Shown here: positions 1 to 12,589 of the stretch, piece by piece
Numbering within the stretch: position 1 is the stretch's first letter
Layout: every line of letters begins with the position of its first letter
DNA from: Strongyloides papillosus
Taxonomy: Eukaryota; Nematoda; Chromadorea; Rhabditida; Strongyloididae
Length of the DNA: 64,000 bases
Assembly: GCA_005656395.1 (NCBI GenBank)
Contig: SRSI01000049.1
Location: 186,001 to 250,000 of the forward strand
Direction: 5' to 3'
Translations under genes and position numbers: made by a program
The notes under the pieces: generated by a model
The model's database searches: none
What the model saw: only the letters and a program-made list of their open reading frames with translations
What the model was told of the DNA's origin: nothing

Positions 1-887
1 GTTTTTGACAATCTCACATTGTCATTATTGATGACTTGAAGATCAGATGCCACCTCTGCAATTGATGTATAGCGATCTTCTTTGTTTCTGAAGTAGATAA
101 ACAGCTCGTAATTGTCTTCAAGTTTTTCTTTTAATCTGGACAACTGTCTCTGCAAGACTTCGCCATCGTCAGTTGTATCCAGAGAATCCTTGATCAATTT
201 ACCAAAAGCATTTATTGAGTTTTCTAATTCACTTTCACTGTATTTTAGTTTGAAATAACGTATTTTATCATGAGCAATACGTCTTGCAATAACTCCGTCA
301 TATTTCTCCATTAATATCCTTTTCATCTCATCATAAGATCCATCTGGAGTGGAGTTGGCTTCGAGATAAGTACGGATCTCGAAAGGTAAGAGTGTTCTAA
401 GAGCAGCCTTCTTCACATTATCTGCCGTTATATTGTCCACTATTAACAAATCCTCAAAGTCGCATAAGAATTTTTTGATAGGACCACTCTTTTCATTGTA
501 TTTTCCTAACTGAATAAATGTCCGAGTCATCTCCTCAGCTTCTGTTTCAGTTTCAGATTCACTTTCGTTTTCAAAAATTGGTGGTGGTGGGGTTTCACTA
601 GGCGTAGTAGATTTTCTGGTTGTAGACAGAAAACTAACTGCTTGGTTGAGGAGAGATTTAGCAAATCCTGGTTCTTCGTCTGAACTTAGGTTGTTTTCAA
701 TATCCTCCAGCAGCCCTTGTAAATATGAACTTCTTTTCTTATCACTGTAATCTGCACAATAGATATTTTCACTAGCAATTCTATCAAGTAAGGCAGGTGA
801 TAATGGTTCAGTCAATTTCTTATTCAATACCTCTAAACAACTTAGTACTATACTCTTCTTTTGACTTAGAGTACTATCAGATCGCAT
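1..887 (-). CDS. LTR-retrotransposon Gag-like protein, N-terminal part (runs off window)
   Basis: An open frame of 295 codons runs on the minus strand from an ATG at 887 to the window edge with no stop. The N-terminus is acidic and Ser-rich, with a PPPP run and an acidic SESETETEAEE stretch. A helical region follows (for example FLCDFEDLLI, MEKYDGVIARRIAHDKIRYFKLKY and RQLSRLKEKLEDNY) that resembles the capsid region of metazoan LTR-element Gag proteins. No zinc knuckle is reached before the edge. Upstream are a leader with 40-bp repeats and a possible LTR, which supports the mobile-element reading. Whether it is Gypsy or BEL/Pao cannot be decided without the pol region. Confidence 0.6.
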   Translation of the reverse strand, partial: MRSDSTLSQKKSIVLSCLEVLNKKLTEPLSPALLDRIASENIYCADYSDKKRSSYLQGLLEDIENNLSSDEEPGFAKSLLNQAVSFLSTTRKSTTPSETPPPPIFENESESETETEAEEMTRTFIQLGKYNEKSGPIKKFLCDFEDLLIVDNITADNVKKAALRTLLPFEIRTYLEANSTPDGSYDEMKRILMEKYDGVIARRIAHDKIRYFKLKYSESELENSINAFGKLIKDSLDTTDDGEVLQRQLSRLKEKLEDNYELFIYFRNKEDRYTSIAEVASDLQVINNDNVRLSK

Positions 888-1142
888 CAATATATTTACG
901 ATGACTTTTGATTTTTGGTGACTTTATATATTTTTTTTTGATGACTTTGATATAATGCAATATATATGTAGATATTACAACCAATTCAATTTTTCAGCAA
1001 TTTATAATCAATAACCAGTATAATAACCAATAATTTAATATCCAATAACTTTATAACTTCAGACTTTCAGCAGTAAGTTTCTCCAGTAGCAATAAACGTA
1101 AAATTTCTAATTACAAACTTCAAATAAGCAATAATTTTAAAA

Positions 1143-1305
1143 ATAACGTAAGAGATCTCCAATAGTGAGCTTCTCCAATAGATAATAACGCGAGAGTTTC
1201 AATGACAACCTCTCTGACCAATAAATAACGTGAGAGTTCCAACATAAACTTCTCCAACCAATAAATAACGTGAGAGTTCCAATATAAACTTCTCCAATCA
1301 GCAAC
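1143..1305. repeat. 40-bp tandem repeat array in retroelement leader
   Basis: Four units begin at 1143, 1185, 1225 and 1265. Each starts ATAACGYGAGAGTT and ends in CTTCTCCAA-like sequence, with period 40-42 bp. Two more degenerate units with GAGTTTCTC follow to about 1350. The array sits between the gag-like ATG and the possible LTR, so it is probably in the element's 5' untranslated leader. Confidence 0.7.
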
Positions 1306-1404
1306 TAACAATATAGAGTTTCTCTAACAGCGAGTATCTCCAATTCCTTACTTTAATACGCTTTATCCTTTTTTATATCAGTACTCCGGACCCTTTTTTG
1401 ACCA

Positions 1405-1700
1405 GTAAAATTTTTAATTTTAACGGGCGGTTTCCTGTTAAAAGAACAAAGATGTACGCAAGAAAGATATAAATTTTATTACAAAAAAAAACTAAAAGCT
1501 ATATAAAACAATGTAAATAATATAAGAACTTACCCTGTGAAAACCAAATTATTTCTTCACAGGTTTACAATGTAGCAACTAATAATATAATAGTATAAAA
1601 CCTAAAAATATAAAGTTAGAAACATTCTTAAATCATCCTTAAAATTATTCCACATATTTTAGTTTATATAATATAATAAATGATGACATCAAAAGTCATG
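1405..1700 (-). repeat. Possible 5' LTR of the retroelement at the window start
   Basis: In minus orientation the stretch has a TATATAA-type box near 1665, an AATAAA signal near 1475 and an internal edge at 1405 followed by TGG, which could begin a primer-binding site. The outer edge may lie at the TGATGTCATC near 1690. The partner LTR is outside the window, so the boundaries are guesses from one copy. Confidence 0.3.
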
Positions 1701-1745
1701 ATCGCCAATAAGACAACAAGCAGGGGTTAGTATACCTTAAGGAGG

Positions 1746-2708
1746 TAAACGATTTTTGATCTATTACATATCAATAAAATATAAGATATTTTACTATTTC
1801 GTCGTTTTTTTACAAAAATATATATGTTTGACTTTTTAAATTAATGTGACTTTTTTTTAATTTTGACATTTTTTATGACATTATGCCCATTTAGATCTTG
1901 ACTTGTTTTTTTATTTTATAAAATATGCTATTAAAGTCAATTTCGTGTAAAATTATTGATGTTTTAATAAAAACCATTATTTTAAACAATCTATTAACGA
2001 CAAAAAGTTTAAAAATTTCGCAACAATAATAAAGAAAAGCAGTAATTATTTACTCACACAAAGTATTATTAATTAAAAAGCATTATTTTAGTATTATAAA
2101 TAAAAATTCATATTATTTTATAACTTTTCATAAATTTGATTTTTAAAGATGATCGTTAAAGACATTATAAAAAAATTTAGACTATCAAATGTGAAAATTT
2201 CATATGAAAATATTATTTATAATAATTCAATCTATTGAAATATTTAAAAAAATAGGTACTGTAATATATTAAAAATGTTTTTTATAAAAGTGTTTGTAAT
2301 TTTACATAAAATTAAATTCTAACCTTGTGTTTTAAAATGCATTGTGTAAAACAACTTATGTTCTAAAATAAAAATAGTATACTAGAAAAATAGAAACTTA
2401 TTTTAGTAATTCTCTAATTATTGCTTTTATTTTTTTATACGATATAATTGGTATAAAATTAGTCTTAAATTAAGAAAATTTAAGCTTTTTAAGGTGAGAC
2501 AAATTTGTTACATTTTATGCAAACCTGTGACCTTTTTTTTTCTGTGTGTAGTCGAAAACAATTATTCCAAAATAATAGTAAAAAGTTGAATATATTTCGC
2601 TTACAAATGTTGCTTTCACATTTGTAACATTTTTCCATTTTGGCACACACCTATCATGAAAATCTCCTGTAAAAGTTTCTAAATAAATAAGTAATTTTTA
2701 TTATATTT
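1746..2708. other. AT-rich intergenic DNA, nothing recognised
   Basis: Homopolymer-rich A/T sequence with no sustained open frame and no RNA gene or repeat that I recognise. Confidence 0.5.
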
Positions 2709-2981
2709 TTATTTACTTTTTTCAAGTAATGGAGTTGTGTTTGTATAAACATAAAAATAGTTATCGCAAGTTGCTGTACTAGTTGTACTATAATTCCCAT
2801 TCTCTAATATTATTATTAATACTTCATCTATTCCGCAACCATTACACTTTAAATATCCAAAGAGACAATTCTTTTGATACTCCGGATTTCTTCTTTTTCT
2901 AACAGTTTTAGGTTTCGAAATAATAATTCTAAATATTGAAATACAAACTATAAATACTGTTAATGCTTTAAAAAATGCCAT
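2709..2981 (-). CDS. Small putative secreted Cys-containing protein
   Basis: A single-exon frame of 90 residues. Residues 1-22 form a hydrophobic signal peptide (MAFFKALTVFIVCISIFRII). A strongly basic KTVRKRR at about 25-31 follows and could be a furin-type processing site. The rest has four cysteines (NCLFGYLKCNGCG, TCDN), two NxS/T sequons (NYS, NTT) and no further membrane segment. I do not recognise the family. The signal peptide followed by a compact Cys-bearing domain suggests a secreted product, and it is the only coding candidate between the two mobile elements. Missing exons cannot be excluded. Confidence 0.4.
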   Translation of the reverse strand: MAFFKALTVFIVCISIFRIIISKPKTVRKRRNPEYQKNCLFGYLKCNGCGIDEVLIIILENGNYSTTSTATCDNYFYVYTNTTPLLEKSK

Positions 2982-4750
2982 TTAGAATTTTTTTACTTTA
3001 ACATTTTGAAATTAAAATTTCCTTAAATACTTGAAATTGTTATACAAAATTTTTGAAAAACATATATTTAAAGATTTGAACAAACAAAAGATAATAAATA
3101 TAATAAAACACTGATATTATTTTTATTGCGGATTAAAAAAATATCAATATTATGGAAATCAAATTTCTATTAAAAAAATAAAATTTATAAAATTTTGTCT
3201 AATATTGACTTTTACTAAAAAAGAACGAACAACTAATTGCAAAATATGATAAAGTTTTTTATTAATTCAATTCCAAAGACAAAAAAGTATAAGCATAATA
3301 AAAAATAAAACAAGCAGCAACTCCCCTCGCTCTTCGCCACTTGCCCCCAGGGCCTGTTTTTCAAAATATTTAAATTTTTTTAAAAAAACTTTTAGAACTT
3401 TTGTTTTATAATAACACACACATAGTAATATTCGAGTAAATAGTTCTGTATTTTATATATTTATAATTGTTATTAAAATTTTGTAGTTTGTTTAATGTTA
3501 GAAATTTATAAAACACATTGTATCGAAATTGTTTTATTACATATTTTCATGATTTTAAACTCATTTGATGCTCTAAGTTTTAATAGTTTTTACAAATTCC
3601 TAATTTATTAAAAATGCAAATTTTAAGTTATTAAAAAAGATAGAAATTTAAAATACAGATTAGTTTTAAGTTTGACTATTTTTTAAATATTAATAATATT
3701 AGAGGTTGATCATAAATATTTTATAATTATTTAACCTATAATAATCCAATTTTGGCGATTATTATTTTATCATTTCGCATTTTGGTAACATAATAAAGAA
3801 TACTCTTACAAATTTAATGCATACATTTTAAAATGTATTATGTAAATTAAAATACAGTTTTTAATGTATTTAAAATGATAGAAATATTTTTCTAAGTTGA
3901 TAACATTAAAAATAAATCAAAACCACTACATAAACACTTTTCATATTTAAGAAATTTATATAGACTTTAAGAACCACAAATATTTTTAAACTAAGGTATT
4001 GGTGATTTTTTTAGCAAAATATAAAAAATTTACTTTTAAAATGTTTTGGTGAATAGTTTCGACTTGAAAATTTAGGTAAATTTTTTTGCAATTCTTATAA
4101 GACAGCAAAACTTTTGGATGTGTTTACATTTTTTTAAAAATAAGTGTGTCTATCGCCAGATCATAAATTTTTAAACATCTTTTTTGAAACTTATAGTGTG
4201 TATAACTAAATTTCAGTAATTTGAAACAATTTAGTATAGATCATTTTAATATAAAAAGATTTGAAGTGAAAAATCTAATTTACTATAGAATTTAATGATA
4301 TTTAGTAAAAAATTTTGTTAAATTTCAAAAAGCCAAATATAATTTTATTTTAAATTTTTCCTTATGTCTTGGTAATTGTAATATACTGCACTGATTTTAA
4401 ATTTTTTTAATCGGCACAAAAGTTACATATATTAGTTAAAAACAAATTTTTTTACCTATCCTATCTGCTATATTTTTAGAAATATAAATTTATATTTTAA
4501 ACCGTTTAAAACAATTGGTCCAATGTCTTTTGTGAATTTTTGTTTTATAACTTTCTTAAAAAAATCAGCTGTCCTTATAATTTTTTTTAGAAGATCACAA
4601 ATTTCTTGGTAATTTTCACTTAAATAGACTATCTAAAGAACAGAATTCAGATGAAGCTAATATTTATTTTTTCTAGCCAGCATATTAAAATGTACTTTTC
4701 ATTTTAGTAAAAAGAAGTACACAAAAAAGAAACCATTTTAAGAGGTAAAC
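2982..4750. other. AT-rich intergenic DNA with one short GC-rich patch
   Basis: No gene is supported. The one oddity is about 40 bp at 3318-3357, rich in C (CTCCCCTCGCTCTTCG, TTGCCCCCAGGGCC), inside otherwise almost pure A/T. It ends where the large inverted-repeat element begins at 4753. Confidence 0.5.
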
Positions 4751-4752
4751 TA

Positions 4753-4782
4753 CACTCAAAAATGAAAACTGTCGTTTTGACA
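4753..4782 (+). repeat. Left terminal inverted repeat (CACTC...)
   Basis: Pairs with 19052-19081 in inverted orientation with two mismatches (unit positions 10 and 12). It is preceded by TA. Confidence 0.85.
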
Positions 4783-5240
4783 TGTGCTATATAACCCTCC
4801 GATGTAGACTGAAAAAAATAAAATATTTATTTAATTCTATAATAAATGTTTGTTATCTTAAATTTTCTTAGTATACTCAATAAAAAAAAATTAATATATC
4901 AATTAACATAAATGTCAAATCATTTAATAACATAATAAGGTATCATTTTCTATAAATTCACATACATTTATTTATAATTGTTTGTGAATTTTTCAGAAAA
5001 TGTATTGTATATTTTAAAAAACAGATATGTATATTGTTTTGACTGTATATAATGTTGAAACGACATACATACTTGTTATAATAATTTGCCATGTTTTTTT
5101 ATAAAAATGTATATACATTTCTTATAAAATGTGCATATTTTGTTAAAACGACATTACCTATACATTTTTTATAGACATGTACATACATTTCTTATAAATT
5201 ATCATACATTTTTTAAAAAGTGAATAGTTATTTTAGCATA
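4783..5240. repeat. Left subterminal repeat region of the transposon
   Basis: Carries repeated GAAACGACATACATACTT, AAAATGTATATACATTTC and TACATACATTTCTTATAAA-type blocks, some inverted relative to each other. In reverse complement they match the 130-bp tandem units at 18687-18945. In plant En/Spm such subterminal arrays are bound by the TNPA protein. A similar role here is inference. Confidence 0.65.
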
Positions 5241-6450
5241 AATGTATGATCAATTTTAAAAATTAAACTCACTTTTTTATATTATATTGACTATACTAAA
5301 CAGTAATTTTATACAAGTTGAAACGACTGGCATAAAAAAAAATAATACCAAAAAATCAACATTTCAACAAAAAATGACGATTTATTATATTTTATGATAA
5401 AATATATAAAAGATCATAATTTAAGAACATTAAAATAATAAATTTTTTACTGTATAATTATGTTTTTAGAATTGATACTGTCTTTAAACAATATTTTTCT
5501 CTTTCTAATTATTAATGTCTCTTTTTAAATTAATTTATTCTACTTTTTAGCAAAAATATTTTTTGAATTAACGAAATTCAACATCTTAAATGATTTTAAA
5601 AAATTTAAAATGATAAAAAAGTAATTTTTTAAACAATAAGTATTTCTTAATTCCAATAATTATAAACATTACCAAATAACTATATTTCTACATTGTAATT
5701 TAATTTTAAACTCCTAAAATCATAAGCAAAATATTCTGAAAACATATCACAAAATAAAAATGATAATTAATAATGTTATTTTTTATATCACAATTTTTTT
5801 ACAGCGTAAAATAATGTTTTAATTGGATCTCATATTATACACATAAAAACATTTTTATTAAATATTTATTGTTAATTCAATATGATCATAATATGCCATT
5901 TGCACTGATTCTTCTACTTAATAAAAATTGCTTTACTTTTAAGTAAACAATATTTTTTATCAGGTTCATTTATCTTTATTACGCAACAAAAATATATCAA
6001 AATTTCTAATATGCATGTTGTTTCACAGTAAGGCTTATTTTTTGGAAATAAAAAATGATTTTAAATGTTTAATTACATACTTTTTTATAAAATAAAGTTA
6101 AAATTTTATTATCAAAAAATATATTAAAGTTAAATTATTTTTATTTGGCATTGTATCTTAAAATTATATATACAATCATTTAGATATAGATAAATTATTT
6201 TATAAGATTAACAAAATATTTAAAACATAAACCTGGTTTTTCTAACTTCCAATTAACTGACTCAAACTCTGGAAATAGTTACAGTTAATATAAGTTTGGA
6301 AACAACAAAACTAATGACATCATTCCCATTAATTTCCTACCTGTATACAATTTTAATGCACGCTTTAAATCATGTCAAATAATACCAAAACACAAACAAA
6401 TTTACAATTTTACAGCTTTAATAAAAAATTTATTAAATAAATAAAAAGTT
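5241..6450. other. AT-rich internal DNA of the transposon, no gene seen
   Basis: Lies between the left subterminal repeats and the stop codon of the minus-strand coiled-coil gene. It presumably holds that gene's 3' untranslated region, and no further frame is supported. Confidence 0.4.
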
Positions 6451-9400
6451 TTAAAATAAATTAAAATATCCTGCTTGCATTTTTCCGGCTTCATTCAGTA
6501 ATTTTTTACCCATTAATAATGTAACGGCTGATTGTTGGTCTAAGGAATCAGTTGACAGAATGTTTATTTTTTTAAATCTTCTTAAGTACATTCTAATTTT
6601 TTGAAATAATCCATCGTTACTGTAATAATAAGAATATATAATTAAAATTAATTATTATCAAAAATCTAAAGATTTGTAAATGCTTACTTTTTATAGGCAT
6701 CAATACAGTCTGGATCTGTAATTTTACATAATTTGTTATTTGATGAAAAAATGTGCAATTCTTCACTATCATTAAATTCATCGAAATTTATTTCTAAAAA
6801 AAACAAAATTTTTCAAATTAATTTTAAAAATTAAAATTACTTTCTAATGCATAAAGTAACGCTTTAAGTTCTAAAAATACAATCGTACTTAATGATCCAC
6901 ATCTACCATATCCTGAAAATTTAAACAAGAAATTATTAAAAATACACTTTCGACTGTGATTTTATAGAGCTATTTTTACTCAAATAACATCTATTTTTCA
7001 TTTAGTAAAAATTGATAACAGTATTATAAGTAACATGTTTACGTTTAAGAGTATATATTAAATTTACCTTTGCTTAATTCATTGTTATTATCAAATATGT
7101 AAAATAAAAAGCATTTTTTTTCTTCACAGGTATCAATAATGATTTTTTTACATGATTCTCCATTCTAAAATGTAGTATTTATAGAAAAATTTATAATATT
7201 AAATATTTTATTTGTTGTTAAAAAGATAAAAAGACTTTTCTTTTTTAATATTGTGATATGTAATGGGATGAACAAAAACTGTTCTAATCAAATTGATTAA
7301 AAAACTTAAATCTTATCGCTTTTTAAAATAAATTATAAAAAACTTGTTTTTAATAATTTTCCATCTTATTACTATAAAATTATTAAATAACGTACATTCA
7401 ACTAATTCAAGAAAAACCAATTAACAGAGATATTATTACTGTTTATAATGATTTTAAAGAAATTCTATTAACTAATTGTAAACTCTTTATTTATTTAATA
7501 TATATTCTTTATTAAAATTATTAAATATTACTGATAACAATTTACACCAAAATAGAGTGAATCTTATCAGAAAAAAATGCTTAGTCTAACTTAGCATAAT
7601 TTCTAATAACCTTATAGGTAACACTTAATTAAAAGATTTTGTTGAATTACATGCAAACATCTTTTAATAAAGTATCAACCATCCAATATTTAAAAAAAAT
7701 TTTACTAAGGTGATTAACTTACATTAATATTTCTATTCATAAAATTCTGTACTATTTTATTTTTGTCGTTGCTCATGAGAAGATTCACATTTTTTTCTTG
7801 ACAACCATTTATGCTCAAATTTAAAGTAAATTTCAAAGGATGATTAATTGTATTAACTTCATTTTTTTTAATATCAGTCTGATTCGTAGTTATATTTTCT
7901 TCCAATTCTGTAAGCGGTGGTGCAGAAGGTAAAGGTGGTCTTGAACAATTGTTATTAGAGATACTTTCTTTTAAATCTTCAAGTGATGGTGCAGAAGGTA
8001 ATGGTGGTCTTGAACGATTGTTATTAGAGATACTTTCTTTTAAATCTTCTAGTGATAGCGCAGAAGGTAACGGTGGTATTGAACAATTGTTATTAAAGAT
8101 ACTTTCTTCTAAAACGTTCATTTCCTCATTGAGTAATTTTGTCTTTTCTTTTTCATTATTTAAACTATAAAATTGTTTTTTAAATTTCTAAGTATTGATA
8201 CATATTTATGATTATTTTTACTAGTAAAATAATTATCAATTTTTTTATTAGCAAAGCTAGTAAATTTATAAATAATTATATTTAAAAAAAGTATGTTAAT
8301 ACACTAGTACGATAATTAATTTATTTTGTGATAAACTTACCTATTTTTTAATTCACCAATAATTAAATTTTGGTTATCTAATTTGTTATTTTTTTCAGAT
8401 ATTTTAATGAAAGAATTTCGGTACATTCTACAAAGTTTATTATTCCTTTTTTCAACTTCCTTTAAATTTTTTTCAAGATTTTTGATTAAAATATTTTTTT
8501 CCAAAATCTCATTTTCCATTTTTACCAAATATTCATTATCGACTCCTTCTTTTGATGAATCAGAAAGTTGTGTAATTTCCAAATCTCTTGATTCTATAAT
8601 ATTTTTTAAAATGACATTTTCGTCAATTCGTCCTTCTGCTTCTTCAACTTTTTGTAATAGCTCATTTTTTGTAACTTTTTCTTCAAGTAGATTACATCTT
8701 AATGAAGTGATTTCTTTCAGATTTTCATTGTTTACTAATTCAAGATCTTTAAAATTTTCATTAAGCTCATTGAATCTTTCTACTAATTCATTATATTCAT
8801 CATTTTTGGTATCAAGATCCATACCCATTTCAAAATTTTTACTCTTTAATATTGATATTTCTTCTTTTAATAAATTTATTTCATTATTTTTTTCTTCAAT
8901 ATCTGTTCTTAAATATTCCATTTCTTGTTCCATACCACTCTAATAAAAAGTTTATTATTAATACATAAAAAAATTAGAATAAAATAGGAATCATTATATG
9001 CTGTTTGATATTTAGAAGTATAGTTGAATACAATATCATAATTTATCTTTGTATTATATATTAAAAACAATATCTTATTTAAATAAATAAAATAAATTAT
9101 TTCTAGCTTCTATTGAATATTTGAGTAAATTTTACTATAAATTATTACCAAAAATTATTTTGATTAACTATTATATAAAACTTTTATACAACTAAATGGT
9201 TTAAAAAGCGTAGTAAATTTAAATTATATCTTATAATGACAAAAATTAAAAAAACATTTTGTGTTGATTGTTAAGACTATATATTAACGAAAATTGGACA
9301 AAGTATTCTTGGAAATAAATGTAATCTATTAAAATAATAAACCAAGAAATTATAACGTTATAAATTAATTATAATATATAACTTCCACTTAAATAGATTT

Positions 9401-9804
9401 TTAGTAAAAAATAACAAAATCGAATAATAATTGTCTAGTAAAATTTCTCTTACCTCAATTTTCAATTTTTCTAGTATATTTTTTTGCTTATTTTTTTCAA
9501 TTTCAATTTCTTTTCTCAAAATATTTACTTCATCTTTATTTTCTTTTTTTAAACTAAGTGTTGAAGATTTTTCTAATCTTAAGTTCTTTTTTGTTTCCTT
9601 TAATTCCTCTTTAAGATCTCTAATCTTTTCAGACAAATCATTATTTTCATTTTCTAAAGTATCAACAGTTTTGTTCATTTCTTCTAGTAATAAATTAGCT
9701 CTTTGAAGATCCTGTAGATATTTGCATATTAAAATTTAATAATATTTTGAACTCACATGTTTTGTTTGATAAAGCTCCTCAGTTAATTCATCAATACTAG
9801 CCAT
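6451..9804 (-). CDS. Transposon-borne coiled-coil protein with Pro-rich repeats and possible degenerate RNase H-like tail
   Basis: Eight exons splice in frame to 596 residues: 9804-9757, 9711-9454, 8939-8341, 8164-7723, 7164-7068, 6912-6841, 6793-6688 and 6619-6451, all with GT-AG introns. Residues 1 to about 300 are an almost unbroken heptad-rich coiled coil dominated by Lys, Glu, Leu and Asn. About 310-385 hold three copies of PPLPSAPSLEDLKESISNNN-like sequence. The C-terminal third has FLELKALLYALE, then ELHIFSSNNKL, then QQSAVTLLMGKKLLNEA. That order resembles the helix-strand-helix layout of an RNase H fold (aELeAl..., lhIytDS..., N..AD.lAk.A) without the catalytic aspartates. This resemblance is inference. 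It lies inside the CACTA-like element, divergent from the gene at 10289, and could serve as a TNPA-like DNA-binding partner of the transposase. Function is not known. Confidence 0.65.
7949..8110 (-). repeat. In-frame Pro-rich coding triplication
   Basis: Three adjacent copies of about 60 bp encode PPLPSAPSLEDLKESISNNN-type units of the coiled-coil gene. They differ by a few substitutions, so the duplication is not the newest event in the element. Confidence 0.75.
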
Positions 9805-10288
9805 TTTATCAAAATAATTAACAATATATGTCAATTTATGAACTTTTAAATGTTTAAAATATTATTTTATGTAAAATTTGCAATCTTAAATAATAAAATT
9901 ATACCAGGGATTAACTTTTCCTATTTACTTTGACTTCTTTATGTGAAAAGTTATTTTATTACAAAAAGATATACATTTAAAATCAATGATAAATCAGTGA
10001 CAATAGAGCATTTGCATTATAAAAAATGAAAAAACTATCATGGCAATTGAAAACAAATAAAAAATATATAGTAATATTTTAAAAAAACGACTGATGTTAC
10101 TTCTTTGTGACTACCTTTTCTTTTAATATACTGCATCCTTTTTATCAAAGTAATACAAAAACTTTTTGTTATGAATAACAAGGTAGTTGATCATAGATTA
10201 AAAGCATTTAAAAAAAACTTTATTGCAAGTAATTATAAATTTATCATATATTTTTTAAAAAATATACTTAAATATTTCTGCACTAAAT
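9805..10288. promoter_or_regulatory. Divergent promoter interval between two transposon genes
   Basis: About 480 bp separate the start codons of the minus-strand coiled-coil gene and the plus-strand gene at 10289. No specific element is recognised. The head-to-head arrangement suggests shared control. Confidence 0.4.
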
Positions 10289-12549
10289 ATGGATATAGAA
10301 AATATATTAGTTACAACAATTGTATCAAATGGTAGATTCAAAGCCAGGCTTGAAACAGCCATAGATGATAATGCTATTTTAACTCAAGCAATATCTGATT
10401 TGCAATGCTCTACAACAATAAACAGTTTCTTTAATACAGCAAAAGAGAAACAGCTTTATAAGTTTCTAGAAGAGATTTATAGAGATGAAGTCCAAAAATC
10501 TCTTAAATCAGATAAGAATACAATGAAAATATTTTTGAAAATAATGCATAGAGAGTTGGCCCTCCATTCGTCTTTTGAATTTAGCATTCTGAAATTCAAA
10601 AATATTATTTCATGTACTTCATATAGAAATAATAAAATTAATAGTGGTAGACAAAGAACTGAAAGTGATTTTGAGGTAATTTTAAAAAACTTTTTAGTAT
10701 CATTTTTCGTCATTTGGTATTTATTCATTTTTTATATTAAGAATATTAAAATTTATATTTGAGATTTAGTTTAAATTAAATGTAAAATTTATTTAACAAT
10801 TGTAAAATAATTAATTTGAAATTAAACTTTAATCTGAATAAATTAAATAAATAATGTATTTATTGACTTCCCAATTATATAATAAAATTAAGATTAATAA
10901 TTATATCATCTTACATTGTAATGATATTAATTTCAAAGATTTAAAAGAATTTTTTTTAAAAGATAATGCAAACCATAAAATATTTTTGACAAAGTTATTA
11001 ATAATTATTCGAAAAAATATAACTTTTTGTTTTATCATTATAATAGGAAATAATTTTTTAATAATTCTAATAAAAGAATTTTTAATTACTCATATTCAGA
11101 TGTTTTACAGAATAAAAAATTCATTAAATCAGATATTAACAAAAATGTTTTTATGGTATAAGCATTGATTTTTATGTAGTTTTATAATTTGTTATTTTAT
11201 TTAGAAAAGAAAGAGAAAAATAATTATCAGAACATTAAATATAAATAAGATTCACCTTGATATTCATTTATTAACTCTATTTTTCAAAGCTTTTTGTATT
11301 AAATATCATTTAACTTTTGTTAAAAAATATTTTTTAAAATTTTTGTAAATGGTAATTTGATTTTTTAAATAAAATTAAAATATTTTAAATATAAGCAAAT
11401 TAATATTTATAAAATGACGGAAAATTGTTTTTTTGATACATTGTTAATATTTTAAAATTTAGATAATTTCAAAATTTATTTCTACAACTAAAAAACTGGA
11501 AGAATTTCATCTTTATTTTTTAAGTGATATTTCTAAACTTGAAATATTAAAAAATAATTTTAATGAAATTTTCCAGTTTTGGTCATTGAAAGAAAAAAAA
11601 CGTAGAAGACCTGGATTAGATTTAGTTCAGGTATTTTTTTCATTTATTTTTTTTTACTAAAAAATATTTAGATTGATTTGGCATTAAAAAAAATTGAAAT
11701 TTTTTATGAAAGAAAGTGCACTAATAAAAGCACTTCAGCATTAACATCACACTTTGAAAAAGTGGTAAATTTCATTTGTGATAAGTTAAATATGAATGGT
11801 AATTTTTTTTTGTTATTTATCATAATACAATTTTTTAAGATAATTTGGTTTCTCCTTTTTCATCAATAGGAGTAAACAAAAATGGTATTTTTTCAACTAC
11901 TGAGTAAGTTTAATAATTTTTAAAAAATTTTTTGTTTTAAAAATATTTTCATTAAGAAAAAATACCTAAAATTGACTAACTTTTTGGTAAAAAATCTAAA
12001 GATTTTTTGTATAAAAAGTATGTATTTATTAGTCAAACAAATATTAATCTTTTTTTAACATTCAAAAATAAATCATTTTTTCAAGAGAAATATTTAAATC
12101 TTTTTTTTTGTAAAATACAATTTGTTTTTCATTTAATAGCTTAATTATTTTTTCAATTTAAAACATAATATTTTTTAAATATTTGTATATTTTTGAAATG
12201 TTTAGAAGAACAAACAAATTGTATCATTATTATAGGTGAAAAAAAGTATTCAATTATGTTTGATATTTTTGTTTAACAATATAATTTCTTGAGTATTAGT
12301 ATAATTATTTATCAAACAAAAATAAAGTTTGTGTAAAAAGTCAATTAAAAGTATATTTATATAACTTAATAGATTATTTTGTACTTTGAATATAGAAAAG
12401 AGCAATGAGTTTTTAAGATAAGCATTTTGGCATCTCTTTTATAAAATGAGTTAAATTGAATTTTCAAAAAAGTCTGTTGTTTTGAAGTGTTGGTATCAAA
12501 TAAACTAACAAAAAAGTTGAGTAAAATAAAAATTATTATATGAGACAGG

Positions 12550-12589
<40 letters not shown>

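Noticed and set aside
8383..8943. Plus-strand frame of 186 residues
   Set aside because: Antisense shadow of the coiled-coil exon. Ser/Phe-rich composition is the complement of Lys/Glu codons.
10854..11167. Separate gene of 104 residues
   Set aside because: Ile/Lys/Phe-rich chance frame in an intron of the gene at 10289. At most an extra exon.
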